In this document: positions 20,964-30,459 of the stretch, piece after piece
How the letters are laid out: each line of letters starts with the position of its first letter
Numbering within the stretch: position 1 is the stretch's first letter
From: Symsagittifera roscoffensis
Taxonomy: Eukaryota; Xenacoelomorpha; Acoela; Convolutidae
DNA length: 60,000 nucleotides
Direction: 5' to 3'
Assembly: GCF_963678635.1 (NCBI RefSeq)
Contig: NC_087064.1
Span: forward strand, 53,030,684-53,090,683
Position numbers and translations under genes: made by a program
The notes under the pieces: generated by a model
Seen by the model: the letters and a program-made list of their open reading frames with translations, nothing else
What the model was told of the DNA's origin: nothing
Database searches by the model: none

Positions 20964-21951
20964 GATACAGCCAGACAAGTTGGGCGATGAACTACTAAGC
21001 GCAGGCGAACTGGAAGCCGAAGAGGAATGGCAGGTCATTGACGATGGTGGACATTATCCGCAGGATGATTACTCGACGCCAGAATTGGAGACGGATCTCG
21101 AGCAGAGTGAAATAGAAAGGAGGGAGAACACGAACTTGAGGATTCTAGAGTGGATGCGTGATGTCAAAGACGAGAGCCGCGAAGGACAAAGCATTCAGCA
21201 AATCGATGTATCAGCAGCAAATTACATGAAGACAGAGGACCCTCTTTTCGGATGGACAGCAACAGACAGGCCACTGGACATCCCTAAGGACAATTCAGAC
21301 CCGACTACATCGACGGGGACGTCGATAAATATTTTTGTCCGGGGAGTGGGGGTAGGACTTACCCACACCGAAAATTTGATGATAAAGAAGCTCAAGGAAG
21401 TGAGGGAAACAAGTGGATTGGAACTGGAGGAAGAAGAACCAGAGCCTACCATAGGAAGGAATTTCAAAACGAAATTCGAAATACCCAATGAATACTCAGA
21501 GAACATCATGATAACGGATAGCGACTTCATCCTGTCAAACAGGACCAGCGCGATCTGCATCACGGCGGACATGAGTTTCAAATCAAGATTGGAGGCTGAC
21601 TTCAAAAGAGAGTACCAGAACGTAGAGTTTCTGTTCAGACAGAGGCCAGGACTGGGAGGCATGGCAGCGCTTCCACCGTCAGTGGCACAAGTCCCGGGCA
21701 AATACCTCTGCTTCCTAGTAACGAGAGTCAACGACAGAAACACAATTGATCCCGAACACGTGATATTGGCACTGACAAGACTACGAGACTTCATGATTGA
21801 AAGAGGGATAACAGAAGTCTCAATGCCGGTGTATGACCCGAACAGGGGCAAACTGAGCCCGAGGGAATTGTACGCTATCCTACATGTGGTCTTTGCAGAA
21901 ACTGAGATAATGGTGTATCTTCATAAGAAGTACTACTTGAGCATCGCCTGA
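20959..21951 (+). CDS. ORF2 of element B: macro-domain-like protein
   Basis: The frame opens at 20959, overlapping the last codon of pol by a +1 shift. There is no ATG near the start; the first in frame is at 21154, giving 266 residues, so a +1 frameshift (AGG-TAA-G), splicing or internal start is needed. The N-terminal ~100 codons are acidic and low in structure. The C-terminal ~155 residues follow the layout of OARD1-like macro domains (ADP-ribose binding or hydrolysis): a SDF.LS strand turn, an 'ICITADM' block where these have 'AHCIS.D', GKYLCFLVTR like 'YIYYLITK', a helix, then ITEVSMP followed by a helix 'LYAILHVVF' and a final strand. The glycine loop and the GCGLD catalytic segment of OARD1 are not kept (DPNRGK is at the second place), so activity is doubtful. 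The assignment is by eye. Confidence 0.55.
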   Translation, partial: GKIQPDKLGDELLSAGELEAEEEWQVIDDGGHYPQDDYSTPELETDLEQSEIERRENTNLRILEWMRDVKDESREGQSIQQIDVSAANYMKTEDPLFGWTATDRPLDIPKDNSDPTTSTGTSINIFVRGVGVGLTHTENLMIKKLKEVRETSGLELEEEEPEPTIGRNFKTKFEIPNEYSENIMITDSDFILSNRTSAICITADMSFKSRLEADFKREYQNVEFLFRQRPGLGGMAALPPSVAQVPGKYLCFLVTRVNDRNTIDPEHVILALTRLRDFMIERGITEVSMPVYDPNRGKLSPRELYAILHVVFAETEIMVYLHKKYYLSIA

Positions 21952-22475
21952 GTCGGGTACATGGGGGTATCGAGTCGGGTGTGAGGGAGAAGTCTTGAGT
22001 TAGGTACTGGGGTGCGGCGCAGGTAAAGGGATCTTAAAGATATGATTGGCATGACAATTAAATTTTAAAAGAAAGAATTGATGGTGCTAAAACATAAAAT
22101 GAATCTGCATGTTCTTAAGGGAAATCCAATCGAATTGCTTTAAGTGATGTGAGAATGATAAGATTTTAACCATATGGGTAGAAGGGGGGTCTCTAGGTTA
22201 GGAACGTGACATGCTAAGTTTTAATGAGCTTTCTGTTTTCAGATCAAGTTTGAAAAACAAAGTTGAAAATCCAACTACACTCAAGCGAGAAACAGAAAGA
22301 GAGAATCTTGATTGAACACGCGATAATCCGAATCTACAGCAAGTACTTGCAAGAGAACATTTCTAGAGAATTCTTGAATTGGGTAATACTTGAGTTGGTA
22401 AGGTAATTCTTGAGTTGGTAAGGTAATTCTTGAGCTGGTTAACATCTACCTACATACATCCCGAAGTTACAAAGA
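21952..22475 (+). other. Spacer between ORF2 and the coiled-coil ORF
   Basis: About 520 bp without an ORF. It contains a good splice-acceptor pattern ending at 22242 and a short tandem repeat (22388-22440) of TTGAG(T/C)TGGTAAGGTAATTC units of about 21 bp. Confidence 0.6.
22226..22242 (+). promoter_or_regulatory. Candidate splice acceptor for an accessory mRNA
   Basis: GAGCTTTCTGTTTTCAG has a pyrimidine tract followed by CAG. It lies upstream of the coiled-coil and ORF3 frames, the position used for spliced env mRNAs in retroviruses. A donor-like AG|GTAAGA sits at the end of pol (20958-20965). This is inference only. Confidence 0.35.
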
Positions 22476-23453
22476 ATGGCAGACCGATTCTGAAACTCCG
22501 TGCCCGCGGCCCTGAGGAAGCCCACTCTTGATGAGCTGTACAGGCGCCTGAGGGACTTGGACTACACCCAAATAGACGAGAGAATGGCGGTGATGCTGAA
22601 TGCCATCCTCCAGTTGGAGGACCAGGGTGAGTGCAGGGAGTCTGCAACGGAGGCTGTCTTGATGATCGGCTACACCACCGAGGGAATATCGAACCAAGAA
22701 CAGACCAGATGGTTGTCTTGGAATGTGGATGGAGGAGTAAGGGGTTTTGACTTGGCAAGGAATCCTGGCCTGAATAACAATACCGAATATGGCGCAGGGG
22801 AATTCCCACTACCGACTAGGCCAACAGTAAGGTCCACCAGCCAGAGCTCGAGTAGGGTGCCATCGATGTCACGAATGCAACAGACGACCGAGGCGTATCC
22901 GGATCTAGGTGTTCTAAAGAAAGAGCTCGAGAAGACGCAGAAGGAAAGGAATAAGGCGAACCTCGATCGGGATCAGGCAAATCTGGATCGGGAGAAGGTT
23001 CAGCTGGAAAGGGACCAGGCGGTCAATGAGCGAGACCAGGCTCTGAGGTTGCTTGAGATACAAAAAGCTGAGCATCAACAGGAGTTAAGGGTGCGGGAGA
23101 ACGCCGCAAATCGTGATCAACTGAGGTCGGAATTAGATAGAATAGAACAACGACAACGCGAGCTTGATGTACAGAAGGGAGCCAGGCCGAAGGAGCGAGT
23201 GGTCACCAGCTCGAGGCCAGAGTCACGTATGGAGGTGGATGAGGCCCCCAGATGCAAGAGCCAAGCGAAAGGACGAGCGACCCCGGGTCAGCAAAGAAAT
23301 TGGAGCCGGGTAGCTGTCTGGATTCGACGTGTGGGAACGGAGAGCACATCTGCGATGGACGGTCATGCGTCAGAATACTGTCGTTTCAAAAAGAAGACCT
23401 GGTCACTTGGTTGGAAGACATCACAGAACGGGAGAAAAGTGAAGTGCAAATAA
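22476..23453 (+). pseudogene. Coiled-coil accessory ORF of element B with an early stop
   Basis: ATG at 22476 is followed after five codons by an in-frame TGA (22491), and then an open frame runs to 23453. The readable part (about 320 residues) has a folded-looking N-terminus (TLDELYRRLRDLDYTQ), a Ser-rich linker, and a heptad-like charged coiled coil (about 22910-23200; repeated 'LDRDQANLDRE' style). There is no membrane segment. Its last 200 bases overlap ORF3 in another frame. In element A the sequence before the ORF3 core is in the same frame as ORF3, so the frame break here may be a mutation or a deletion junction rather than the natural layout. Function unknown; a coiled coil suggests self-assembly. 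Confidence 0.55.
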
Positions 23454-24901
23454 TAGCGGAATGTTACGCGAGAACCACGGTGAATATAGCGACAGCTCTC
23501 GGATTCTTCTCGAGAATGTGTGGTCTGCAGGCACTGGAGAGACTGGAATCTGAACATCATTTAGTGACGGCGTTGAGCGTAGAATCATGGCCCGGGGTGT
23601 TGCAGGTGACTCAAAAACACATCCGGAGCTGGAAGGTTGGTCTTGAGGCGGAAATGGGATTTCCCATGAGCGAAGCTTATGGCTTGCCATTGAACGCGAA
23701 ATCGCTGATAGGGTCAATGATGGCCAACTTGTGCGGAAGTCACTACCCGCTACACATGGCGATGGTGGAAGTGTCCAGCCAGAAAATACTGGTGGACAAG
23801 GCCTTCTCAGTGCCCAAGTGCGTGAGGTTGGCTCGGATGTCGCATCACTCGCACAAGTTGTTGAGAAAAATCAAAGGGACAGTACCAAAAGAATTGAGAG
23901 ATGACTTAAGCGAAATCTGGGGAGAAGATCTTCTGAAGTTGGAAAGAGAAAACACAAGCGATCACGAGAGACAAAACGTGATCGGAAAACCTGTGGGAAG
24001 TACTCCGAACCTGGAAGACAACGACAGGATGCACGAGAAAATGATGGAGCTTGAGCCTCTCTTGGAAGCCTCAGGGGAGCGTAATCTCAGGAGCATTGAG
24101 ATCTCTCATGGGGAATGCCCATGCCACTGTTTGGCACAAACGGTGTGGTATCCAGATCACAAGAACCTTTGCCTGGTGTGGGATGTGGAAGAGATTCGGT
24201 CGATCGGACTACCGGATCACCGGCAGAAGGTGACGCTCTTAGTAGTGAGTACGATGTTAGCTCTGAGATGGATAGAAGAGAATATAACGAACTATCGGGA
24301 GGCGACGACGCCAACGGCTGAGTCAATATACGCGATAGACTACAGCAGGAGACTCGAATTGTTTGAGACTGCGTGCAAAGTATTCGCCATACCGACGGAA
24401 GTCAGGCACGTATGGAGTCGCTTGAGGTACTTTCCATGGTTTCGGGCGACACTGACGTCTTGGTTGTACATGACAACGAAAGATCACATGAGAAAACATC
24501 AAAAAGAGTATCGACAGTTCCAGGCCGAGATTGGGCCGGAAGCTTTCAAGAGACCCCTGCTAACCCATCGTAATGCGATCACGACAGGATGGAAAAGAGT
24601 GGGTAAGATGTCTAGAGACAATACCAAAGCGAGGGAGTCGATACTAGAGGAAGACCTGGCGAAGAACGTGAGCTTGAGCCTGCACAACTCCTTTTGCTTG
24701 AACCGAGAAGCTAGGGTGAAGGCACTACCCAACCAAGCAAAGAGGTTGCAGGAGCAGAGAGAATGGATGCGATCCTATGAACAGCTGAAGGCTTGGGAGG
24801 AGATTGTGATTAGTTCCGATGATGAAGAGGAACTGTTGAGACAGTTTGCCGCATCTAGCACTTCAGGATGCAGTACCTCCAAGGCGAAGAGTACGAGATG
24901 A
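23252..24901 (+). CDS. ORF3 of element B: conserved accessory protein of unknown function
   Basis: 549 codons from ATG 23252. The homolog in element A (3-2271) aligns from about residue 25 to near the end. Conserved points are H-x-C-x4-C (about 32-38), TALGF, LE.LE..H.LVT.LSVE..PG.LQ, FSVPKCVRLARMS, HGE.PCHCLAQT.WYP, and WFRA..TSW...LTHRNA.T. The several conserved Cys/His residues may bind metal. It occupies the env position of a retrovirus-like element, yet I see no signal peptide, membrane anchor or cleavage site, so I do not call it Env. I recognise no domain. The C-terminus is acidic and Ser-rich. The last ~640 bases are repeated at 28278-28920 by the 4-kb duplication. Confidence 0.75.
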   Translation: MQEPSERTSDPGSAKKLEPGSCLDSTCGNGEHICDGRSCVRILSFQKEDLVTWLEDITEREKSEVQIIAECYARTTVNIATALGFFSRMCGLQALERLESEHHLVTALSVESWPGVLQVTQKHIRSWKVGLEAEMGFPMSEAYGLPLNAKSLIGSMMANLCGSHYPLHMAMVEVSSQKILVDKAFSVPKCVRLARMSHHSHKLLRKIKGTVPKELRDDLSEIWGEDLLKLERENTSDHERQNVIGKPVGSTPNLEDNDRMHEKMMELEPLLEASGERNLRSIEISHGECPCHCLAQTVWYPDHKNLCLVWDVEEIRSIGLPDHRQKVTLLVVSTMLALRWIEENITNYREATTPTAESIYAIDYSRRLELFETACKVFAIPTEVRHVWSRLRYFPWFRATLTSWLYMTTKDHMRKHQKEYRQFQAEIGPEAFKRPLLTHRNAITTGWKRVGKMSRDNTKARESILEEDLAKNVSLSLHNSFCLNREARVKALPNQAKRLQEQREWMRSYEQLKAWEEIVISSDDEEELLRQFAASSTSGCSTSKAKSTR

Positions 24902-25330
24902 ATGGGCAAATCGGATGGATCTTGAGTCTTGAGAGGAAAGGGGGGCTTGAGCGTGGATCCGAGTGAAACTTGGATTCACGAAAAAGAAATTTTAACAAAG
25001 CAAATATTGTTACTAATATACTATATTTACTATATAAATCGAAATGCTGCATGACAATTTCCTGATTGAATAGGACAAAAGAGATTTTAAAATGATTGGC
25101 TTGAAAAGCGAAAATTCAAGGGTGCAGGTGTATGCAGATTTTGGTTGCTGTTTAGCAATAGTGTGAAAATTTTAAATGGCTGTGAATTTTGGGGTGTAGA
25201 TAAGCTTAAATCTGCTGCAAACTTCTGTAAATGACCACTGGCACTGTATCTTGAGTAACACTCGGTTTTCTGGGACTCACTGGCAGAAGACAGCACGCGA
25301 TGAGGACATCGATCTCGAGTCCGGGGAGTA
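24902..25330 (+). other. 3' untranslated region and polypurine tract of element B
   Basis: No ORF of substance. It ends CCGGGGAGTA (25321-25330), the polypurine tract shared with element A, directly before the 3' LTR. Confidence 0.65.
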
Positions 25331-26246
25331 TGTGCCAGTCGGTCATATTTGGAAGTTTGACCTTGAGAGAAGCAAAAAACACTTGATTTTGGAGTGGAAT
25401 TTAATTTTTCACAATTTCGAATGGAACCTGTCATGCACGATTTTCTCGCGAGAACTGAAAATCAGAAAAAGAAGTGAGAACAATTTCAGAACGATTGAGA
25501 CACACACGCGGGAAAGTTGTAAGAAAAAGCAGTAGGAAATTGCTATTCGCAATTTCCATCACTATCATAATCGAGAGTAGAGCTGTCCCATCTGTGACAG
25601 AGACGAAAGCATTCCCACGAATTGGATTATAGCGACTGGAGTGTTATTCGGAACTGGACTAGAGTGAACCTTCGGTGGAAAGGTGGACAACTTGAGTGTC
25701 CTAATGGTTCACAAGAAAACTATTGTCTAGAGTATAAACTCGTTCTCATTGTTAAAACTATAAAACATTAGACTCATTTAGTTACGTTATTTAATTCTTG
25801 AGTTAACTACCGACTGGATTATTTCCCACTTCTTGAGCGTGCTACTATGTGAGTACAAATTTAAATTCTAGAGTGTGTTTTATGATTGTTATGTTGAGGT
25901 AAGGCGAGTTTTAGGTTGATCCATCTGAAATGGATCAAAGTTCCACTGTCTAATAAAAAAGCAACTTAACGGATTGTTCCAACCCGGTTTTTAACGGCGT
26001 TCATGTATTTTGGGTATCTAGAGACCTAAGTATGGGGACGTTTCTAATTCTAGAGTGGGGGGATATTTTAGTAGTAGCCTTTAAGCTGTAACGGGTCGTA
26101 GTCTCATGTCACAAACGAACCGAACTGGCTCCGACCGTTCTTGAGGTAGAAAAACACAAGAGATAGTGTCCCTGACCCTTGAGCCAGTGGTTATAGGGCC
26201 TATTTTTCTTAAGCCTCATGTGTGACTACAGTAGACGAATGTTACA
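25331..26246 (+). repeat. 3' LTR of element B (916 bp)
   Basis: Same length as the 5' LTR, with about four substitutions. One of them turns an imperfect GGAAATT.C / GCAATTTCC pair into a perfect 9-bp inverted repeat around TATTC. Confidence 0.9.
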
Positions 26247-26440
26247 AATATGATGAGGTACTCGATCAAAAGCTTCGCAAAAATCGAAGTATACTGAAAG
26301 ACTTTCAAGATTCGTCTCATTATTTGAATAAATTTTGTCAAGATATTCAAGAAGTTGGGTAATGGTCGATCGTTTCATCATGAAACCATGCTGAACGGAA
26401 GTAATTTCGACATTTACAAATTCATTAATTTTGCCTTCTC
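26247..26440 (-). pseudogene. Fragment of a non-LTR reverse transcriptase (upstream half)
   Basis: On the minus strand this encodes the RT fingers/palm blocks: QHGF..KRSTITQLLEYL, then VYFDFCEAFDRVPHH ending at the LTR. These are hallmark motifs of Jockey/CR1-type RTs (QHGFR.GRST..QLL and FxDFxKAFDxVPH). The next block is at 7063-7178. Element B thus inserted into this gene. Confidence 0.7.
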
Positions 26441-27020
26441 CGTCAAAGATCTTCGTAACACTGCCTACCCTAGACTGACAGCAACCAAGAATGGTCGTCT
26501 CTTCTTCACAGAGCAGTTCGTCTTCTATCGCGTGTGCCGGTATGTAAACATACTATATTCTAAAGATATTGCAGATATTTTTGCATGTCCTGAAGCGTTT
26601 AAGAAGTCACTCAAAAACTATCTGCAAGCGAGGGTTAACTCATTTGATTTAAATAACTCCTGTACTGTGTTTTTGGCCTGTAATTGCATCAATATCCGTT
26701 CTTGATTACAGTAATAAACCATGTAAATAGCCTTTCAACAATCTGTATGATGCATTTATATATGTTAAAGGGAATTAATTCTTTCAGTAGTAGTAGTAGT
26801 AGGTTCATGCAACAGGTTTGCTCTTTTTCGGAGACATCCAGTGTTCGCCTCATTCCAAGTCATCAATTGAACAACTTAACTTAAAGTTAGTTCAACATTG
26901 TCTACTTCTGTAGTTTGTTCTGAATTCTGCAAAAAAAAATAGTGATTTCAGTGAAAGAAATGTAGATTTGGTAGCAGAGACAGGTCAAATGCTTTGAAAT
27001 TAATATTTTTGTGTCTTGTA
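26441..27020. other. Flank of kinase exon 1, no gene recognised
   Basis: The plus-strand ORF 26355-26705 lies partly antisense to the RT fragment and has no recognisable domain. A short AGT microsatellite is at 26787-26801. The kinase's untranslated first exon and promoter may lie here or farther up, but I see no marker. Confidence 0.4.
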
Positions 27021-27023
27021 AGC

Positions 27024-27159
27024 ATGCCTACTCAAAGCATTGACCTGTGCGACTTCCTGACGGAGCTGGAGCTAGTCCAATATTTAGAACCTATACGGTT
27101 GCAGCTGGGCGTGACAAACTTCGAGCAATTGAAATATGTCAAAAAAGAAGATCTTCTTG
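27024..27159 (+). CDS. TNK2-like: ACK-like kinase exon 1 (SAM-like domain), first copy
   Basis: Starts with ATG after an acceptor-like TTGTAAG|C and ends at a GTAAAT donor, phase 1. It encodes 45 residues (MPTQSIDLCDFLTELELVQYL...) matching the N-terminal SAM-like domain of ACK1/TNK2: 'ELLSEVQLQQY..RL...LNVT....EYVKNEDL' in the vertebrate protein. The same exon recurs at 31042. Because sequence between the copies includes a retroelement LTR, it is unclear whether this copy is used. Confidence 0.75.
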
Positions 27160-27490
27160 GTAAATAAAATTTGACATTTGGGACAGTAAAGCATTTGGGA
27201 TTAGGGTCAGTTAAGTTGAAACATGGCATTTTTTACAGTGAAATATGGCATTTGGGTCAGTAAAGGGTATTTTTCACATCATAGCCCCCTGAGCTTCATA
27301 TTAAAAAAATATAACCCCCAAAACGGTGTTTTTTGTATTATAGCCTTTTCCGATTTGCAAAGGCCAAATACTTATCAGAAAAAAATATATACTGTCGAGA
27401 AATAAAGGAAAAACATATTACACGAAACGAAACATATTGCTGTTACTGTTTAAAGCTAATTAATTGATGTTGAGATGTGTGTAATTGTAG

Positions 27491-27579
27491 AAATTGGAAT
27501 GCCGCTACCACTAACTCGTATGCTTTTGGACAAGTATCGCAAGAAGGCAGGGTACACAAAAATCCCCTTCACAAGCAAG
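27491..27579 (+). CDS. TNK2-like: ACK-like kinase exon 2, first copy
   Basis: Acceptor GTAATTGTAG, donor AAG|GTTAAA. It joins exon 1 in phase 1 to give EIGMPLPLTRMLLDKYRKKAG, the end of the SAM-like domain (compare 'KIGMGRPGQRRL' in ACK1). It ends in phase 0. Confidence 0.75.
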
Positions 27580-27658
27580 GTTAAAATTTTTTCTATCAGT
27601 GTAAGATTTTTTTTATCTGAAGGCAGAAATTGTATAATAAATTCAGTTGTTTTTTTAG

Positions 27659-28120
27659 AGGATCATCAAAGCTCCTAATTTGATGAGCATTTCGCACTCT
27701 CAACCAAAAACAGGCATTCAACCGTTCCAATTATCCAAAAGTCAATCGCGGCAAAGTTGGGCAAGTAGCGACCGCACTGCAATGATTCCTGGATTTCGAG
27801 GATCATCGGTTCCTCCGGGCTCTGGTAACATGCTTACGTCGGGAAACATGGAACCCGTTTTGCTTTGCGATGATGACCTGACCAATTTTGAACTTATAGG
27901 GCAGGGTCATTTTGCCAAAGTGTACAAAGCATTGTTGCGAGGTCAAACTAGGGTAGCCGTGAAAGAATTGAAACCAGGAAACACATCCGGATCAATTGAA
28001 AGTTTGATGAAAGAAGTTAGAGTGATGCTAAGTGTCCGACACACAAATGTAATCCACTTTCACGGTATCGTTTTGGACAAAAATATGCGATCCTCATCTA
28101 CATCGTTGGCCATTAGACTG
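27659..28120 (+). CDS. TNK2-like: ACK-like kinase exon 3 (kinase N-lobe), first copy
   Basis: Acceptor TTTTTTTAG at 27658, donor CTG|GTTAGT at 28121; 154 codons, phase 0 at both ends. A Ser/Gln-rich linker is followed by the kinase N-lobe: glycine loop IGQGHFAKVYKA, VAVKELK with the ATP-binding lysine, the helix-C glutamate in LMKEVRVM, and HTNVIHFHGIVL. Downstream of this copy comes retroelement sequence, so it could only reach exon 4 by skipping over the second unit. Confidence 0.8.
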
Positions 28121-28274
28121 GTTAGTTGTGCATCAAAATTGACGTGCTTTATCGCTAATGTACATATTTGTAAGATAATCCCTCTAGTTATGACACTAGC
28201 GAACTTAAGTGAGCGTTAGTGTAATAATACGACAATGATTTTTTCTAGCCCAAGTCGAAAATATTGTCAATTTT

Positions 28275-28277
28275 CTG
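28275..28277. other. 3-bp filler at the 4-kb duplication junction
   Basis: CTG lies between the end of unit 1 (GTCAATTTT) and the start of unit 2 (AGCTCTGAG). CTGAG recurs seven bases downstream, so the filler may be copied locally, as at 17313-17318. Confidence 0.6.
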
Positions 28278-28920
28278 AGCTCTGAGATGGATAGAAGAGA
28301 ATATAACGAACTATCGGGAGGCGACGACGCCAACGGCTGAGTCAATATACGCGATAGACTACAGCAGGAGACTCGAATTGTTTGAGACTGCGTGCAAAGT
28401 ATTCGCCATACCGACGGAAGTCAGGCACGTATGGAGTCGCTTGAGGTACTTTCCATGGTTTCGGGCGACACTGACGTCTTGGTTGTACATGACAACGAAA
28501 GATCACATGAGAAAACATCAAAAAGAGTATCGACAGTTCCAGGCCGAGATTGGGCCGGAAGCTTTCAAGAGACCCCTGCTAACCCATCGTAATGCGATCA
28601 CGACAGGATGGAAAAGAGTGGGTAAGATGTCTAGAGACAATACCAAAGCGAGGGAGTCGATACTAGAGGAAGACCTGGCGAAGAACGTGAGCTTGAGCCT
28701 GCACAACTCCTTTTGCTTGAACCGAGAAGCTAGGGTGAAGGCACTACCCAACCAAGCAAAGAGGTTGCAGGAGCAGAGAGAATGGATGCGATCCTATGAA
28801 CAGCTGAAGGCTTGGGAGGAGATTGTGATTAGTTCCGATGATGAAGAGGAACTGTTGAGACAGTTTGCCGCATCTAGCACTTCAGGATGCAGTACCTCCA
28901 AGGCGAAGAGTACGAGATGA
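28278..28920 (+). pseudogene. C-terminal fragment of ORF3, duplicated
   Basis: Repeat of the last ~214 codons of ORF3 with no start of its own; it begins at the duplication breakpoint. It is followed by a second copy of the 3' UTR and polypurine tract (to 29349). Confidence 0.85.
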
Positions 28921-29349
28921 ATGGGCAAATCGGATGGATCTTGAGTCTTGAGAGGAAAGGGGGGCTTGAGCGTGGATCCGAGTGAAACTTGGATTCACGA
29001 AAAAGAAATTTTAACAAAGCAAATATTGTTACTAATATACTATATTTACTATATAAATCGAAATGCTGCATGACAATTTCCTGATTGAATAGGACAAAAG
29101 AGATTTTAAAATGATTGGCTTGAAAAGCGAAAATTCAAGGGTGCAGGTGTATGCAGATTTTGGTTGCTGTTTAGCAATAGTGTGAAAATTTTAAATGGCT
29201 GTGAATTTTGGGGTGTAGATAAGCTTAAATCTGCTGCAAACTTCTGTAAATGACCACTGGCACTGTATCTTGAGTAACACTCGGTTTTCTGGGACTCACT
29301 GGCAGAAGACAGCACGCGATGAGGACATCGATCTCGAGTCCGGGGAGTA

Positions 29350-30265
29350 TGTGCCAGTCGGTCATATTTGGAAGTTTGACCTTGAGAGAAGCAAAAAACA
29401 CTTGATTTTGGAGTGGAATTTAATTTTTCACAATTTCGAATGGAACCTGTCATGCACGATTTTCTCGCGAGAACTGAAAATCAGAAAAAGAAGTGAGAAC
29501 AATTTCAGAACGATTGAGACACACACGCGGGAAAGTTGTAAGAAAAAGCAGTAGGAAATTGCTATTCGCAATTTCCATCACTATCATAATCGAGAGTAGA
29601 GCTGTCCCATCTGTGACAGAGACGAAAGCATTCCCACGAATTGGATTATAGCGACTGGAGTGTTATTCGGAACTGGACTAGAGTGAACCTTCGGTGGAAA
29701 GGTGGACAACTTGAGTGTCCTAATGGTTCACAGGAAAACTATTGTCTAGAGTATAAACTCGTTCTCATTGTTAAAACTATAAAACATTAGACTCATTTAG
29801 TTACGTTATTTAATTCTTGAGTTAACTACCGACTGGATTATTTCCCACTTCTTGAGCGTGCTACTATGTGAGTACAAATTTAAATTCTAGAGTGTGTTTT
29901 ATGATTGTTATGTTGAGGTAAGGCGAGTTTTAGGTTGATCCATCTGAAATGGATCAAAGTTCCACTGTCTAATAAAAAAGCAACTTAACGGATTGTTCCA
30001 ACCCGGTTTTTAACGGCGTTCATGTATTTTGGGTATCTAGAGACCTAAGTATGGGGACGTTTCTAATTCTAGAGTGGGGGGATATTTTAGTAGTAGCCTT
30101 TAAGCTGTAACGGGTCGTAGTCTCATGTCACAAACGAACCGAACTGGCTCCGACCGTTCTTGAGGTAGAAAAACACAAGAGATAGTGTCCCTGACCCTTG
30201 AGCCAGTGGTTATAGGGCCTATTTTTCTTAAGCCTCATGTGTGACTACAGTAGACGAATGTTACA
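29350..30265 (+). repeat. Duplicated LTR of element B
   Basis: Third copy of the 916-bp LTR in the window. It was carried along by the 4-kb duplication rather than by its own insertion: its flanks are identical to those of the 3' LTR on both sides. It lies about 0.8 kb upstream of the second kinase exon 1, in the same direction, and so could act as a promoter. Confidence 0.9.
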
Positions 30266-30459
30266 AATATGATGAGGTACTCGATCAAAAGCTTCGCAAA
30301 AATCGAAGTATACTGAAAGACTTTCAAGATTCGTCTCATTATTTGAATAAATTTTGTCAAGATATTCAAGAAGTTGGGTAATGGTCGATCGTTTCATCAT
30401 GAAACCATGCTGAACGGAAGTAATTTCGACATTTACAAATTCATTAATTTTGCCTTCTC
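30266..30459 (-). pseudogene. Non-LTR RT fragment, duplicated copy
   Basis: Copy of 26247-26440 inside the second duplication unit; same QHGF and AFDRVPHH motifs on the minus strand. Confidence 0.65.

Larger units (their letters stand above)
7179..26246 (+). mobile_element. Element B: ~19-kb Gypsy-type LTR retrotransposon
   Basis: The boundaries are two 916-bp LTRs (7179-8094 and 25331-26246) that differ at about four positions, so insertion was recent. The order inside is leader, gag, protease, RT, RNase H, integrase, then accessory ORFs. RT-RNase H before integrase is the Gypsy (Metaviridae) order. A 3-bp AAT flanks both ends (7176-7178, 26247-26249). About 2.4 kb of its length is an internal tandem duplication of pol. 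As it stands the element looks unable to copy itself: the RT catalytic box reads YVDG, pol has a stop at 17313, and the coiled-coil ORF has an early stop. It is more GC-rich than the host introns. Confidence 0.9.
24259..28274 (+). repeat. 4.0-kb tandem duplication, first unit
   Basis: It is matched by 28278-32292 with only a few differences: A/G in GTTCACA(A/G)GAAAAC, one base fewer in an A run at about 26931, and T/A at about 27176. The unit contains the C-terminal codons of ORF3, the 3' UTR and 3' LTR of element B, flanking DNA, and three exons of the ACK-like kinase. Confidence 0.95.

Noticed and set aside
23252-24901. Calling ORF3 an envelope gene by position
   Set aside because: No signal peptide, membrane anchor or cleavage site can be seen.
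25251-25535. 94-codon ORF crossing the 3' LTR boundary, repeated at 29270
   Set aside because: Non-coding UTR/LTR sequence; its repeat is due to the 4-kb duplication.
26355-26705. 116-codon plus-strand ORF (and its copy at 30374-30724)
   Set aside because: It overlaps minus-strand RT motifs and has no recognisable domain.
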